Assembly: GCA_003604995.1 (NCBI GenBank)
Contig: QZJD01000023.1
Location: 1 to 34,029, forward strand
Reading direction: 5' to 3'
DNA length: 34,029 nt
Source of the DNA: Desulfobulbus sp.
GTDB taxonomy: Bacteria; Desulfobacterota; Desulfobulbia; Desulfobulbales; Desulfobulbaceae
Of the stretch, positions 1 to 9,316 are shown piece after piece. Under the pieces are notes generated by a model that was not told the origin of the DNA, ran no database searches, and saw only the letters and a program-made list of their open reading frames with translations. Numbering within the stretch: position 1 is the first letter of the stretch; each line of letters opens with the position of its first letter. A program made the translations under genes and the position numbers.

Positions 1-2528
1 TGATCCTGCTCCATGTCCTGCGCCTTGGCGGCCTTGTACCATTCATGCCACATTTCCGGCTTGAACCTGACGACCCTGTTCCTTCCGTTCTGTTTTGCCT
101 GATAGAGCGCTACGTCGGCATATTTGATGACCTGGGTTATCGAGTCGCCGTCCTCGGGAAAGACGGCGACGCCGATGCTGACCGTCTTGTTCAGGATCTG
201 GCCATCGGAAACCTTGAAATGATGCTTCTCGACCGCCTGCCGAACCTTTTCCGCAACGTCTTCCGAGCTGCCGCAATTATGGACTTCAAGAAGAATGACC
301 AGGAACTCCTCGCCGCCGAAACGAACCAGCAGATCGCTTTCCCTGATCTGGTCACGGATCAGTTCAACCACCTCTTTCAAAATCTGGTCGCCGGCCTGGT
401 GCCCGTGCTCGTCGTTGACCATCTTGAAATAATCGAGGTCCAGCATGAACAGGCCGATTTTGCTTTTATTCCGCTTGGCGAGCGGTTCGTACTGGTTGAG
501 GTAATCCTCCAGAAAGCGCCGGTTGTAGCACTGGGTCAACGGATCTTTCAAGGTCTGGCTTTTCAAAAGCTTCAGCAGGCGGAGGGAGTTGAGGATCGGC
601 GCGCACTCATCAAGATACTTGCGCATCAGGGTAATCTGTTTTTTGCGGACATCCAGCTGTTTCCGGGGCGCCATGAAGGACAGGATAACTCCGACGCTCC
701 CGCCCATGACCATCGGGATGCAATAGCGGTGGTACTCCCGGTGATCGATGTTGAAATACGGGCACAGCCTGTTGTTGTTATAGGAGTACACCACTTCGCC
801 GACCCGCTTGGCCCGGCAGTAATCCGCGTTTATATGCACTTCCTTGATGCAGAGTTCCTCTTCGCTCGTGTTGTCCAGCAGGATCCGCATGGTATTGTCT
901 CTTCTGTTGACGCCGAGGATCAGGTAGTAATCAATGCTGAATTCCTTTTCCAAAACAAAGGCGAGCTGTTGATAAACCTCTTCCTCGTCTCTCGCGCCCT
1001 GCAGATCACGGCCAAAATTAGCCACCTTGTTCATCTGTTCAAGAAAGGAGGAGACGTTGTCCAGGGACAATTTTTTATGCTGATAGGAAAAACTCCGCAG
1101 GACATCGGCATCAGCCAGCAGGTTCTCGATTTTTAGTAGGAAATCGCTCCAGAGGTGCATCATGGTATTCACCACGTTGCGCATTTCGTTCAATTCATCC
1201 CTGATCCGCTTGCTGTAGACCGGGCAGCGGGTGCAATCCTCATACTTGTTGAGAAAAATACAGGTGTTTCGCCATTTGGGCGAAATGGCCAGGGAGCCCG
1301 TTTCCAGGTAGCAGACCAGGGAGGGGTTCTGGTGCACGGGGCATTCGCTGTGCTTGCAATTGAGAACATGCAGGCAGTGGATGTGATCGCTTTCAAAACG
1401 TTTGACAAAATCGTTGCTGAAGGAGTCGATCAGAATTTTTTTGAGTACGGCAAAGAAACTGCCGATATTGGTCAGGTTGGAGTAGAGAATCAGGACCAGC
1501 AGGACCGAACCGAGAACAAGAAGGAAACTGAAAACTTCCTTATGGTAAATCCCGATCTCCGTGGAGGGGTCATAGGTGAGGACCACCCTGGCCAGTATGC
1601 TGCGATCCAGACCCTTCAGGGCAACATCCTTATACAGCAGGTCGCTCGGTGCGGACGGATCGTTCAGAAAGGACCAGTCATGGCTGGTCAGCTCTGCCTT
1701 GATATGCCCCCTGGTGATCAGGGCGGTCATTCCGGCAGGCTCAGGGGAAGGGTCGGCGGATGAGCCGGCGTTGCCAGGTTCGGCCAGGAGCAGCATGCCG
1801 AAGGGCAGGGCGATATTGATCGCATGCAGGCTTTCCTGCAGATTCTCCCGCACCTCCAGGGCGCCGACATGTTGATTGTCCGCATAGATCGGGGTGACGG
1901 CAACCAGAGCCAGCCCGTTCTCGTCACGTTCGATGGTGCTGTAGGACTGAAGGTCCTGATTGACCTTGATAACCAGCGGTCTTGTCTCGGACAGGTCTTC
2001 GCCGTTAACGACCATTGCGCTGTGATAAAAGGAAATGGCCGGGGGTTTGAAAAAATGATACTGCAGGTGCTGGTTCCCTCCCGAACACTTCAGCCGTTTT
2101 TCCATATTTCTGAACAACAACAAATTCAGTTTTTCCGCGTCTCCGGCCACAAATGCCGCTGAAATTGCGGCATTGTCCGCGGTGAAGACCGCCTCCTTGA
2201 GCAGGTTTTCCTTATGCTGGTCAAGGCTGCCGGTTATCCATTCGCTCAGAAGCGCAAGCTGATTCCGCGCGGCATGTCTGGACTGAACACTGAAGGCCTG
2301 GTTGAGATAAAACAGCAGGAGCACGACAAACAGGCCGATCAAGCAGCCCGGCAGGTAGAGAAGGCGGGTCCGCAAGGTCCACTGCCTGGGGTGGAGGGGG
2401 GTCAGGAGCTCATGCAGAAACGCGCGGAAGCTGAAATGCTTTTTCGGCCTGGCCGCGCTCGCGGAAGCTTTTTCCTCTGACTGCGAAGAAGTTACGTCCT
2501 GTTTATCACTGGTGCCGTCTTTCTCCAT
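1..2528 (-). CDS. Membrane-anchored diguanylate cyclase (sensor, Cys-rich linker, GAF-like, GGDEF), 3' end cut by window edge
   Basis: This reading frame has 842 codons in the window and no stop before the edge. It begins with a Lys/Ser-rich cytoplasmic stretch, then TM1 (about 56-75), an extracytoplasmic sensor region (about 76-329) and TM2 (about 330-352). A cysteine-rich segment follows (C385, C391, C396, C406, C423, C432, C435), then a GAF-like region (about 450-640) and a GGDEF domain from about 657. The active-site GGEEF is at 738-742. An RESD motif five residues before it matches the RxxD inhibitory site for product feedback. It should therefore make cyclic di-GMP from two GTP in response to a periplasmic or redox signal; the signal is unknown. 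The ATG is preceded by AGGAGG at an unusually long distance of about 18 nt, and no closer start was seen. The remaining C-terminus is short by family norms but could carry another domain. Confidence 0.9.
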   Translation of the reverse strand, partial: MEKDGTSDKQDVTSSQSEEKASASAARPKKHFSFRAFLHELLTPLHPRQWTLRTRLLYLPGCLIGLFVVLLLFYLNQAFSVQSRHAARNQLALLSEWITGSLDQHKENLLKEAVFTADNAAISAAFVAGDAEKLNLLLFRNMEKRLKCSGGNQHLQYHFFKPPAISFYHSAMVVNGEDLSETRPLVIKVNQDLQSYSTIERDENGLALVAVTPIYADNQHVGALEVRENLQESLHAINIALPFGMLLLAEPGNAGSSADPSPEPAGMTALITRGHIKAELTSHDWSFLNDPSAPSDLLYKDVALKGLDRSILARVVLTYDPSTEIGIYHKEVFSFLLVLGSVLLVLILYSNLTNIGSFFAVLKKILIDSFSNDFVKRFESDHIHCLHVLNCKHSECPVHQNPSLVCYLETGSLAISPKWRNTCIFLNKYEDCTRCPVYSKRIRDELNEMRNVVNTMMHLWSDFLLKIENLLADADVLRSFSYQHKKLSLDNVSSFLEQMNKVANFGRDLQGARDEEEVYQQLAFVLEKEFSIDYYLILGVNRRDNTMRILLDNTSEEELCIKEVHINADYCRAKRVGEVVYSYNNNRLCPYFNIDHREYHRYCIPMVMGGSVGVILSFMAPRKQLDVRKKQITLMRKYLDECAPILNSLRLLKLLKSQTLKDPLTQCYNRRFLEDYLNQYEPLAKRNKSKIGLFMLDLDYFKMVNDEHGHQAGDQILKEVVELIRDQIRESDLLVRFGGEEFLVILLEVHNCGSSEDVAEKVRQAVEKHHFKVSDGQILNKTVSIGVAVFPEDGDSITQVIKYADVALYQAKQNGRNRVVRFKPEMWHEWYKAAKAQDMEQD

Positions 2529-2943
2529 TCTTGCTCGAAAAAAACGCCTCCTTTATTTGTTTCGCGGTCCTGCCGGCGATTTGGCGACGGGAGGACGGGT
2601 TCGGCGGCGGGCAATGAGCGCGAACGCCTGGATCAGGGCCGGAAAAACCATTGGATAATGCTGAAGAGGGCGATGGGGCAGCGTCATTGCACATCACCGG
2701 CCGAGGAGAAGCGAGCCGCCCCGTTGGAAAGGGGATTGCTCAAGATTTAATGAATGTGGCGAAATCAACAGCCTGCTCACCTGCAAAGTGAGCTCTTCGC
2801 CATGGTTTTGAAATACAATGACTATTGCAGGTTCTTGCAGGAATGGGCCGTAGTAATTTCCACAAGAAGGTCAGGCTGCAATTGCATTATAAGCGTGAAA
2901 TTTTTTCTTGTCAAAAGGAGCTGAAGAGGAGCGGTTCAGGCAT
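2529..2943. other. Intergenic region: promoter and long leader of the diguanylate cyclase gene
   Basis: About 415 bases without a convincing gene. It holds a consensus minus-strand promoter near 2886-2914 and then a leader of about 350 nt. A 6-bp inverted repeat, GCTCAC (2775-2780) and GTGAGC (2788-2793), lies in the leader. A 63-codon open frame at 2506-2697 on the minus strand has no ribosome site or recognisable sequence and overlaps the cyclase start, so I do not call it. I could not recognise a known riboswitch here, including the cyclic di-GMP classes. Confidence 0.5.
2886..2914 (-). promoter_or_regulatory. Consensus sigma-70-type promoter for the diguanylate cyclase
   Basis: Read on the minus strand, TTGACA (2914-2909) is followed by a 17-nt spacer and TATAAT (2891-2886). 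Both hexamers match the textbook consensus exactly. Transcription would begin near 2879, about 350 nt before the cyclase ATG. It lies just past the stop codon of the RND pump gene, so the cyclase probably has its own transcription even if the efflux operon reads through. Confidence 0.7.
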
Positions 2944-5900
2944 CTATTGCGGCAGGAGCGGGTGCTGGTGGCGCTTGATCATATAATAGAGGACCGGCAC
3001 CGCCATTCGGCTGATCAGGAGCGAGGCTATTTCGCCGAACATCAGTGAGATAGCCAAGCCCTGGAAGATCGGGTCAGCCAGGATCACCGAGGCGCCGACC
3101 ACCACCGCCAGGGCGGTGAGGAGCATGGGCCTGAATCTGATCGCCCCGGCCTCCACCACCGCCTGGGCCAGGGGCAGCCCGTGGCTTAAGCGCAGCTCGA
3201 TAAAATCGACCAGGATGATCGAGTTGCGCACCACGATCCCTGCGCCGGCCATGAAGCCGATCATCGAGGTGGCGGTGAAAAAGGCGTCAAAGCCCCAGTG
3301 CGCGGGCAGGATGCCGATCAGGGAAAAGGGGATGGCGGCCATGACCACCAGAGGGGTGATCAGATCCTTGAACCAGCCCACCATGAGCATGTAGATGAGG
3401 ATCATCACCACGCAGAAGGCGAGACCCAGATCCCGGAACACTTCCAGGGTGATGTGCCATTCCCCGTCCCACTTCATTGCCGGCTCCAGGTCGCTGAAGG
3501 GCTGGTTGAGGTTGTAGAGCCTGATCGGTTCGCCTGCGGAACTCTTCAGCTCCTTGAGCTTCTTGTTCATCGCCAGGATTGCGTAGACCGGGCTTTCAGC
3601 GGCGCCGGCCACGTCGCCGGTGACATAGATTACCGGCCGCAGATTCTTGCGGTAAATAGGCTGGTCTACCGGCACTTCCCGGATATGGACCAGTTCGCGC
3701 AGGGGAACCACCGGGGCCTTTGGGTCATGGGTCGGCCGCAGATGAATGTTCAGCACCCCGTTCACCCGGGCGCGCATGGCGCGGGGCAGTTCCAGGATGA
3801 TGTTGATTTCCTCCTTATCCGGTGGCTGGTGAAAGAGGTCGATGGACATGCCCTGCACCGCCATCTGAATGGCGCGGGTCACCTCGCCCTCGGAGATCTG
3901 GTTCAGGGCCGCCTTTTCCTTGTCCACGGTGATCACCGTCTTGGCGCGGTCCTGTTCCCGGTACCAGTCGATGTCCACCACCCCTTCGGTGGTTTCGAAG
4001 ATTTTTTTGACCTCGGCGGCCAGGGCCACCCGTTCCTGCTCTGTGGGCGCGTAGATTTCCGCAACCAGGGTCTGCAGGACCGGCGGTCCGGGCGGCACCT
4101 CGGCCACGGCCACCGTCGCCCCGTAACGCTCGGCAATTGCGGCCACCGCCGGCCGGACCCGTTTGGCCACGTCATGGCTCTGGGTATCGCGCTCGTGCTT
4201 GGGCAGGAGGTTGACCTGGATGTCGGCCACGTTGGATCCGGCGCGGAGGAAATAGTGGCGGACCAGGCCGTTGAAATTGAAGGGCGCTGCGGTACCGGCG
4301 TAGACCTGGTAGTTGACCACTTCGGGTTCGCCGGCGACCACCGCGGCCATTTCCCGGGCGACCCGGGTGGTCTGCTCCAGAGTCGAGCCTTCCGGCATGT
4401 CGAGGATGATCTGGAATTCCGACTTGTTGTCAAAGGGCAACATCTTGACCTTGACCAGCCCGAAATAGACCATGGAGCAGGTCCCCAGCAGCAGGCCCGT
4501 GATGAGGGTGAAAAAGAGCACCCGCATACCACCGTGCGCAAGCAGCGGATCCATGATCCGGTGGTAGAGACGGGTGAAGAAGTCGTCGGGCATCTGCTCC
4601 GGCTCTTCCGGCTCGACGGAGCATTCCTTTGGCGAACAGGTCTTTTTCAGGAGGCGGACCGCGGCCCAGGGGGTCACGGTGAAGGCGATGATCAGGGAAA
4701 AGAGCATCGCCGCGGAGGAGCCGATGGGGATGGGTCGCATGTAGGGGCCCATCAGGCCGCCGACAAAGGCCATGGGGAGAATCGCGGCGATGACCGCCCA
4801 GGTGGCGAGGATCGTGGGGTTGCCCACCTCAATCACCGCCTCTACTGCCACCGTCATCATGGCCCGGTTCCGGTTGGCCGGCAGGCGGAGGTGGCGGACG
4901 ATGTTCTCCACCACAACGATGGCGTCGTCCACCAGGATGCCGATGGAAAAGATCAGGGCAAAGAGGGTGATCCGGTTGAGGGTGTAGCCGTAGAGGTAGA
5001 AGACAAGCAGGGTCAGGGCCAGGGTCGAGGGGATGGCCAGCATGACCACCAGGGATTCCCGCCAGCCGAGGAAAAAGAGGATCAGCAGGGCCACGCCGAA
5101 CACGGCGATCCCCATGTGCAGGAGCAGTTCGTTGGACTTTTCCGCGGCGGTCTGGCCGTAATCGCGGGTGACCGTCACCTCGACGTCCGCCGGGATCAGG
5201 TGCCCCCGCAGGGATTCAAGTTTGTCCTGCACCGTCCGCACTACCCGCACCGCATTGGCCCCCGGCCGTTTGGCCAGCGACAGGGTCACCGCCGCCTCTT
5301 CCTGGGCGCCGTGTTTGCCGAAGAGAACATAGTTTGCCGGCTCTTCCGGGCCGTCGATGATCGTCGCCACCTCGTCCAGGTAGACCGGCTTGCCGCCGTA
5401 GACGCCGACGACGATCCGGCCGATCTCCGCGGCGGAGGAGAGGAAGGTCCCGCTCTGCAGAACAACCTCCTTGTTCATCGCCTGCAAGGTGCCGGAAGTG
5501 GACTGGCGGTTGGCCTCCTGCAGCCTGGGCACCAGGTCGGCCACGGTCAGATTACGGGCGGCCAGCAGCAGTGGGTCAAATTGAATGCGCACCTCTCGCC
5601 GGTTGCCGCCGATGAGCTTGGTTTCCGCCACCTCCGGGATATTTTTCAGGGCATCGTCCACCTGGGCCGCCAGGCGGCGCAGGGTGAAGTGGTCATAGCG
5701 GCTGCTGTGGAAGGTCAGGGCCAGGATCGGCACGTCGTCGATGATCCGGGGCTTGATCAGCGGCTTGGACACCCCGTGCGGGATCCGGTCGAAGTTGGTT
5801 TCCAGCTTCTGGTTGAGGCTGACGATGGCGTCCTCCAGATTCTGCCCCACGTAGAAACGGGCGATGAGCAGGCAATGGCCTGGCGAGGAGGTGGAATAGA

Positions 5901-6174
5901 TGTATTCGACGCCGGGCAGCTCGTAGAGAAGCTTTTCCATGGGGATGGAGACCCGCTCTTCGATCTCTTTGGGCGTTGCGCCCGGCATGGAGACCATGAC
6001 GTCGATCATCGGGACCTTGATCTGCGGCTCTTCCTCTCTGGGCAGGAGAACCACGGCCATGAGGCCGAGCAGCAGCGAGGCGAGGATGATCACCGGGGTC
6101 AGCTTGGCGTCGACAAAGGCGCGCGCCAGCCAGCCGGCGAAGCCGGAATGTTCGCTTGGACTGTTGTGCTTCAT
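2944..6174 (-). CDS. RND-family efflux transporter, inner-membrane permease subunit
   Basis: The 1076-residue product has the usual length for an RND pump. It has an N-terminal TM helix (about 27-46), a large periplasmic loop, a cluster of TM helices from about 350, a second periplasmic loop and a second helix cluster ending near 1065. TM4 carries [13 protein letters not shown] with D416 and D417, equivalent to the proton-relay Asp pair of AcrB. It would act as a trimeric proton-driven pump in the inner membrane. The lack of a His/Met-rich metal signature and the AcrB/MexB-like TM4 favour an organic-substrate (HAE-type) pump over a CzcA-type metal pump, but the substrate cannot be read from sequence. 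Its ATG overlaps the adaptor stop codon by 4 nt (ATGA), so the two are translationally coupled. Confidence 0.95.
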   Translation of the reverse strand: MKHNSPSEHSGFAGWLARAFVDAKLTPVIILASLLLGLMAVVLLPREEEPQIKVPMIDVMVSMPGATPKEIEERVSIPMEKLLYELPGVEYIYSTSSPGHCLLIARFYVGQNLEDAIVSLNQKLETNFDRIPHGVSKPLIKPRIIDDVPILALTFHSSRYDHFTLRRLAAQVDDALKNIPEVAETKLIGGNRREVRIQFDPLLLAARNLTVADLVPRLQEANRQSTSGTLQAMNKEVVLQSGTFLSSAAEIGRIVVGVYGGKPVYLDEVATIIDGPEEPANYVLFGKHGAQEEAAVTLSLAKRPGANAVRVVRTVQDKLESLRGHLIPADVEVTVTRDYGQTAAEKSNELLLHMGIAVFGVALLILFFLGWRESLVVMLAIPSTLALTLLVFYLYGYTLNRITLFALIFSIGILVDDAIVVVENIVRHLRLPANRNRAMMTVAVEAVIEVGNPTILATWAVIAAILPMAFVGGLMGPYMRPIPIGSSAAMLFSLIIAFTVTPWAAVRLLKKTCSPKECSVEPEEPEQMPDDFFTRLYHRIMDPLLAHGGMRVLFFTLITGLLLGTCSMVYFGLVKVKMLPFDNKSEFQIILDMPEGSTLEQTTRVAREMAAVVAGEPEVVNYQVYAGTAAPFNFNGLVRHYFLRAGSNVADIQVNLLPKHERDTQSHDVAKRVRPAVAAIAERYGATVAVAEVPPGPPVLQTLVAEIYAPTEQERVALAAEVKKIFETTEGVVDIDWYREQDRAKTVITVDKEKAALNQISEGEVTRAIQMAVQGMSIDLFHQPPDKEEINIILELPRAMRARVNGVLNIHLRPTHDPKAPVVPLRELVHIREVPVDQPIYRKNLRPVIYVTGDVAGAAESPVYAILAMNKKLKELKSSAGEPIRLYNLNQPFSDLEPAMKWDGEWHITLEVFRDLGLAFCVVMILIYMLMVGWFKDLITPLVVMAAIPFSLIGILPAHWGFDAFFTATSMIGFMAGAGIVVRNSIILVDFIELRLSHGLPLAQAVVEAGAIRFRPMLLTALAVVVGASVILADPIFQGLAISLMFGEIASLLISRMAVPVLYYMIKRHQHPLLPQ

Positions 6175-7202
6175 GGAATGAGCGTCACAGGCTGGCCGTC
6201 CACGAGTTCGGCGTCAAGGGGAATGGCAATCCGTTCACCCGGTTCGAGTCCGGATAGGATTTCCACCTGGTCCTGCAAGGTCATGCCGGTGCGCACCAGC
6301 CTGAGACGTGCGGTGTTGTCACTGATCACGAAAATCCGTTCCAGCTGGCCGAATCTCCGGACAGCGGCTGCGGGCACGAAGAGGGCATCCTTCTGTTGGC
6401 CGGTCACGGTGACTCGGGTGAATTGGCCGGTACGCATCCGGGACGACGCCTCGATGTCCAGCTTAACCGTGGCGGTTCGAGACAGGGGGTCGGCGGCCGG
6501 AGCCACTTCCGCCACCGTACCGGCAAGATCCAGATCGGCGGCAGGGATGTGTACGGGCAACTTGTCGCCGGCTCTCAGCTGCAGGACCAGGGTTTCGGGA
6601 ACCGAGGCCACCACTTGAAGCCGGCTGCTGTCCTCCAGGTGCAGGAGCGGAGCGCCGGGGGTGGCAAGGTCCCCGACGCTGGCTTTTTTGGCGGTCACCA
6701 CCCCGTCGAAGGGGGCGGTGATCCGGGTATAATCGAGCATGGTCCTGGCCTCGCGGTGCGACGCCTCGGCGATCCGGTACATCTCTTCCAGGGACTTGAC
6801 CATTTCGGCGGTGGCCGCGTTTTTCTGGAGGAGTTTGCGTTCCCGTTCCAGGTTGCGGCGCGCCTGCTCCAGCTGTGCCTCGGCCTGGAGAACCTTGGCG
6901 GAAATCTCGCCGGCGCGCAGCTGGACCAGGAGGTCGCCTTCCTTGACCGGGGAGCCGAGCACCACCGGCATCTGTTCGATGGCGCCGGTGATCTTGGCGG
7001 CGATCACCGCCTGCTTTACCGCCTGAATGGTGCCGACGACCTCGGTCTGAATCGGCGCGCCCTGGGCTGCTACGGTGAAGGCCCTGACTTGCACGGAAGG
7101 CAGAGGTGCGCCAGTCGGTTCCGGCGGCGCCTGTTTTTCTCCCCGGCATGCGCCCAGGAGAAGCATGGCACAGAACAGGGGCAAGAAGAGTTTGTTGTTC
7201 AT
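6171..7202 (-). CDS. RND efflux periplasmic adaptor (membrane fusion protein), lipoprotein
   Basis: The 343-residue product starts with a lipoprotein signal peptide whose lipobox LLGAC places the lipidated Cys at residue 19. The body has the family layout: a beta-barrel/lipoyl half-motif beginning near 50 ([19 protein letters not shown]), an alpha-helical hairpin rich in Glu, Arg and Leu (about 95-150), a second lipoyl half (about 155-185: ITAPFDGVV) and a C-terminal membrane-proximal domain. It links the inner-membrane pump to the TolC-like channel. It lies between the two partners in one minus-strand operon, 35 nt after the channel gene and overlapping the pump gene by 4 nt. Confidence 0.95.
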   Translation of the reverse strand: MNNKLFLPLFCAMLLLGACRGEKQAPPEPTGAPLPSVQVRAFTVAAQGAPIQTEVVGTIQAVKQAVIAAKITGAIEQMPVVLGSPVKEGDLLVQLRAGEISAKVLQAEAQLEQARRNLERERKLLQKNAATAEMVKSLEEMYRIAEASHREARTMLDYTRITAPFDGVVTAKKASVGDLATPGAPLLHLEDSSRLQVVASVPETLVLQLRAGDKLPVHIPAADLDLAGTVAEVAPAADPLSRTATVKLDIEASSRMRTGQFTRVTVTGQQKDALFVPAAAVRRFGQLERIFVISDNTARLRLVRTGMTLQDQVEILSGLEPGERIAIPLDAELVDGQPVTLIP

Positions 7203-7237
7203 GGGAAGCTCTCGCTCACTCGTGATGACAGGTCAGT

Positions 7238-8647
7238 TCAGTGTTGAATTTCAGCCAGGGGCTCGCCATCCCCTTCGGGGAGTTCAAACTGCATCAGGCC
7301 GGCCGCCTTGCGCAGGTTGGCCACCGCGATCCGGCGGGCAGCCCGGGCAAGGGTCCCGCGGACCATGGCTTCGGTCAGGCGATTTTCCACGTCGATCAGT
7401 TCGGAGGAAAGGATGATCCCCTCCTTGAACCGTTCCCGGCTCAGATGGGCGCTTTCTTCCGCCTGCTCAACCATTTTTGCGGTTACCCGCAACCGCTGTT
7501 CAGCCTGTTGCAGGGCGAGGGACGCCTGTTCGACCTCCAGGCCGAGAGCCAGCAGCATCTTGCGCCGCTCCTCCTTTCTTTCCGCCAGTTGGGCGGTGGC
7601 CCTGGCAACCTGCGCCGAGGTTCGCTGGCCGCCATAAAGGTTGAAGTTCAGTTTGGCGCCGGCCAGCCAGGAATCTCCGGAACCATCCAGTTCATAGCCC
7701 TGGTCGAACTGGTAGCCGGCAAAGGCTTCTGCGGTGGGATAATATCCGGCTCGGGCTTGACGCAAGCCCGCTTCCGCGGCCGAGATGGCCGCGTCCATGA
7801 CCTTCAGCTCGGGGCGGCGATCAAAGGTAAGGTCAGGGGGCAAGGACTGTTCGTCCGTACAACCGGGGTCAATGCTGATGTCCCCTTTTTCCAGCCCCAG
7901 CAGGTTGCGTAAGGCCCGGTTGGTCAGATCCAGCGCATGCCGGGCCTGTATGAAATTTTCCTCGGCTTCCGACCTGTGGACTTCCAGGTTGAGCAGGTCT
8001 GCCTTCAAAAGATCGCCGGCCTCGTAGCGTGCCCGCGCTACCTGGAGGGAGGCGGTTATCGCCTTGAGGGCCGATTCCCGCGCCTCAAGGTTTTCCCCGG
8101 CCTGGACGATGGTGTAATAGGTTTTCACCACCTCGAAACCGAGTTGCGAGCGGACGATGTCCAATTCATGACGGGTCGCGGTCTCCATAGCCGTGGCAAA
8201 ATCAAGACCTGCCTGATCGCGGCCACCGTTGTACAGCCGGTAGCTGAGCGTGGCGGCCATGTTCAGGTTGTCGGTCACCCCCGGATCATTGAAGTCGATG
8301 GACTGGTCAAAGGCGGCCTGGTTGAGGATATTGCCGAAGGAGTAGAGGGGGGTGTTGGTCCGGCTGTACCCTGCGCTCAGGTCGAGCTGCGGATAAAAGG
8401 AGGCGTTGGCTTCGCGAACGGCCGCCCGGGCGGCAATGATTCGCTGCCGGGTTATGGCGGTGTCCGGATTGTTGCGCTGGGCGAACCGGACCGCTTCTTG
8501 TGCCGTGGCGATTTTCCGCGGTTCGTCTCCGATCTCTTCAGCCAGGACAGGATGAACCAGGAGCAACAGGAAAAGGAGTAGGGTGGCTAACGTTTCCCTG
8601 GCCTTTCCCGTGGGTCCGGTCTTGGCTGGCGGTATATTTTCCATCAT
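7238..8647 (-). CDS. TolC-family outer-membrane efflux channel
   Basis: The 469-residue product has a hydrophobic signal segment at about 20-36 (TLATLLLFLLLLVHPVLA). Two OEP-type repeats follow, each rich in long amphipathic helices (AQEAVRFAQRNNPD near 48 and a second Glu/Arg/Ala-rich half from about 275), with beta-strand segments such as DLSAGYS and AFAGYQF. It would trimerise as the outer-membrane duct of the tripartite efflux system. Two consecutive ATG codons open the gene; the first is listed, and a weak AGGA site lies about 12 nt upstream. It is the first gene of the efflux operon and is driven by the promoter near 8709-8738. Confidence 0.95.
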   Translation of the reverse strand: MMENIPPAKTGPTGKARETLATLLLFLLLLVHPVLAEEIGDEPRKIATAQEAVRFAQRNNPDTAITRQRIIAARAAVREANASFYPQLDLSAGYSRTNTPLYSFGNILNQAAFDQSIDFNDPGVTDNLNMAATLSYRLYNGGRDQAGLDFATAMETATRHELDIVRSQLGFEVVKTYYTIVQAGENLEARESALKAITASLQVARARYEAGDLLKADLLNLEVHRSEAEENFIQARHALDLTNRALRNLLGLEKGDISIDPGCTDEQSLPPDLTFDRRPELKVMDAAISAAEAGLRQARAGYYPTAEAFAGYQFDQGYELDGSGDSWLAGAKLNFNLYGGQRTSAQVARATAQLAERKEERRKMLLALGLEVEQASLALQQAEQRLRVTAKMVEQAEESAHLSRERFKEGIILSSELIDVENRLTEAMVRGTLARAARRIAVANLRKAAGLMQFELPEGDGEPLAEIQH

Positions 8648-8700
8648 GGTGCAGCGTTGTCCTTTTTCTGGTTGCGGTGCGGACTTGCCTGGAAAACAAT

Positions 8701-8738
8701 TAATATATATTATATCAGGATGCGCGCGGCAAATTCAA
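8701..8738 (-). promoter_or_regulatory. Efflux operon promoter with overlapping palindrome
   Basis: On the minus strand, TTGAAT (8738-8733), an 18-nt spacer and TATAAT (8714-8709) form a good promoter pointing at the TolC-like gene. A perfect 12-bp palindrome TAATATATATTA (8701-8712) overlaps the -10 element and the expected start point. A repressor could bind there, but AT-rich palindromes also arise by chance, and no regulator gene is encoded nearby. Confidence 0.5.
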
Positions 8739-8808
8739 CCCTGTCGGCCGAAGGTGCTGCGAAGGCTGTCTAATAAATAACCATAATATACTATGACGCA
8801 AGATCTTT

Positions 8809-8828
8809 ATTTAATTATTTTATTAAAT
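8809..8828. promoter_or_regulatory. AT-rich inverted repeat upstream of the small exported protein
   Basis: ATTTAAT (8809-8815) and ATTAAAT (8822-8828) are perfect inverted arms separated by 6 nt. They lie 23 nt before the ATG of the downstream gene, in a strongly AT-rich stretch that contrasts with the GC-rich surroundings. A role as a regulator site or part of the promoter is possible but not shown. Confidence 0.3.
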
Positions 8829-8851
8829 TGTTAAATAGCGAGGATGGTTAA

Positions 8852-9313
8852 ATGAAAAAACGACGCTCTTTCAGGAAAATATTAACGGCACTGGCCCTTG
8901 CCTCCTTGTTTCTGGCTTCCGGGCCTGCCGGTGCGGCAGAGGAAGAAGCCGGCGCGTGGGATCAGGCCGCCCGGGAACTGAGGGAAGCGGCGGGAGAGGT
9001 CAAGGAGGCTGGTGGTGCAGTAAAGGACGCCACTAAGGAGACGTCCAGGGATGTGTGGGAAAAAACCAGGGACGAATCCCGCCAGATTTATCACCGGACC
9101 AGGGAAAAAACCCAAGAAGGTTTGCAACAGACAAAGGAGACTTCCGGCTCGACCTGGGATACCATCAAAAATGAAACCAAGGAAACGTGGCACAAAATCA
9201 AGCGAGAAACCATGGAGATTCTCAGAGACTCCAAGGCGAGAATACATGAAGCCACCAGCCCGGAAGCGGAATCCGCTGATCCCGCTGCTTCAGCCGCTCC
9301 GCCGGATAAATGA
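8852..9313 (+). CDS. Small exported Lys/Glu-rich helical (LEA-like) protein, function unknown
   Basis: The 153-residue product has a clear signal peptide (KKRR start, hydrophobic ALALASLFLASGP, likely cleavage near AGA-AE at about 29). The mature part is highly charged and almost free of large hydrophobics, with repeated Lys/Glu/Thr blocks (KETSRDVWEKTRDESRQ, TKETSGSTWDTIKNETKETW) at roughly 11-residue spacing, as in LEA-like or amphipathic-helix proteins. A Pro/Ala-rich tail follows. I do not recognise a specific family; periplasmic stress protection or membrane association is a guess. It is transcribed divergently from the efflux operon and ends 3 bases from the stop of convergent nuoN. GAGG lies upstream of the ATG at workable spacing. 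Confidence 0.75.
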   Translation: MKKRRSFRKILTALALASLFLASGPAGAAEEEAGAWDQAARELREAAGEVKEAGGAVKDATKETSRDVWEKTRDESRQIYHRTREKTQEGLQQTKETSGSTWDTIKNETKETWHKIKRETMEILRDSKARIHEATSPEAESADPAASAAPPDK

Positions 9314-9316
9314 TTC

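Noticed and set aside
45-1763. Plus-strand open frames at the left edge (363 and 202 codons)
   Set aside because: The minus strand reads as GGDEF, GAF-like and sensor domains with intact motifs, so these are shadows.
2529-2880. Cyclic di-GMP riboswitch in the cyclase leader
   Set aside because: I could not find the conserved core by eye; a covariance search would decide.
3298-6618. Plus-strand open frame of 1106 codons opposite the RND pump and adaptor
   Set aside because: His/Gly/Asp/Gln-rich nonsense composition with no domains; it is the complement of two clear genes in GC-rich DNA.
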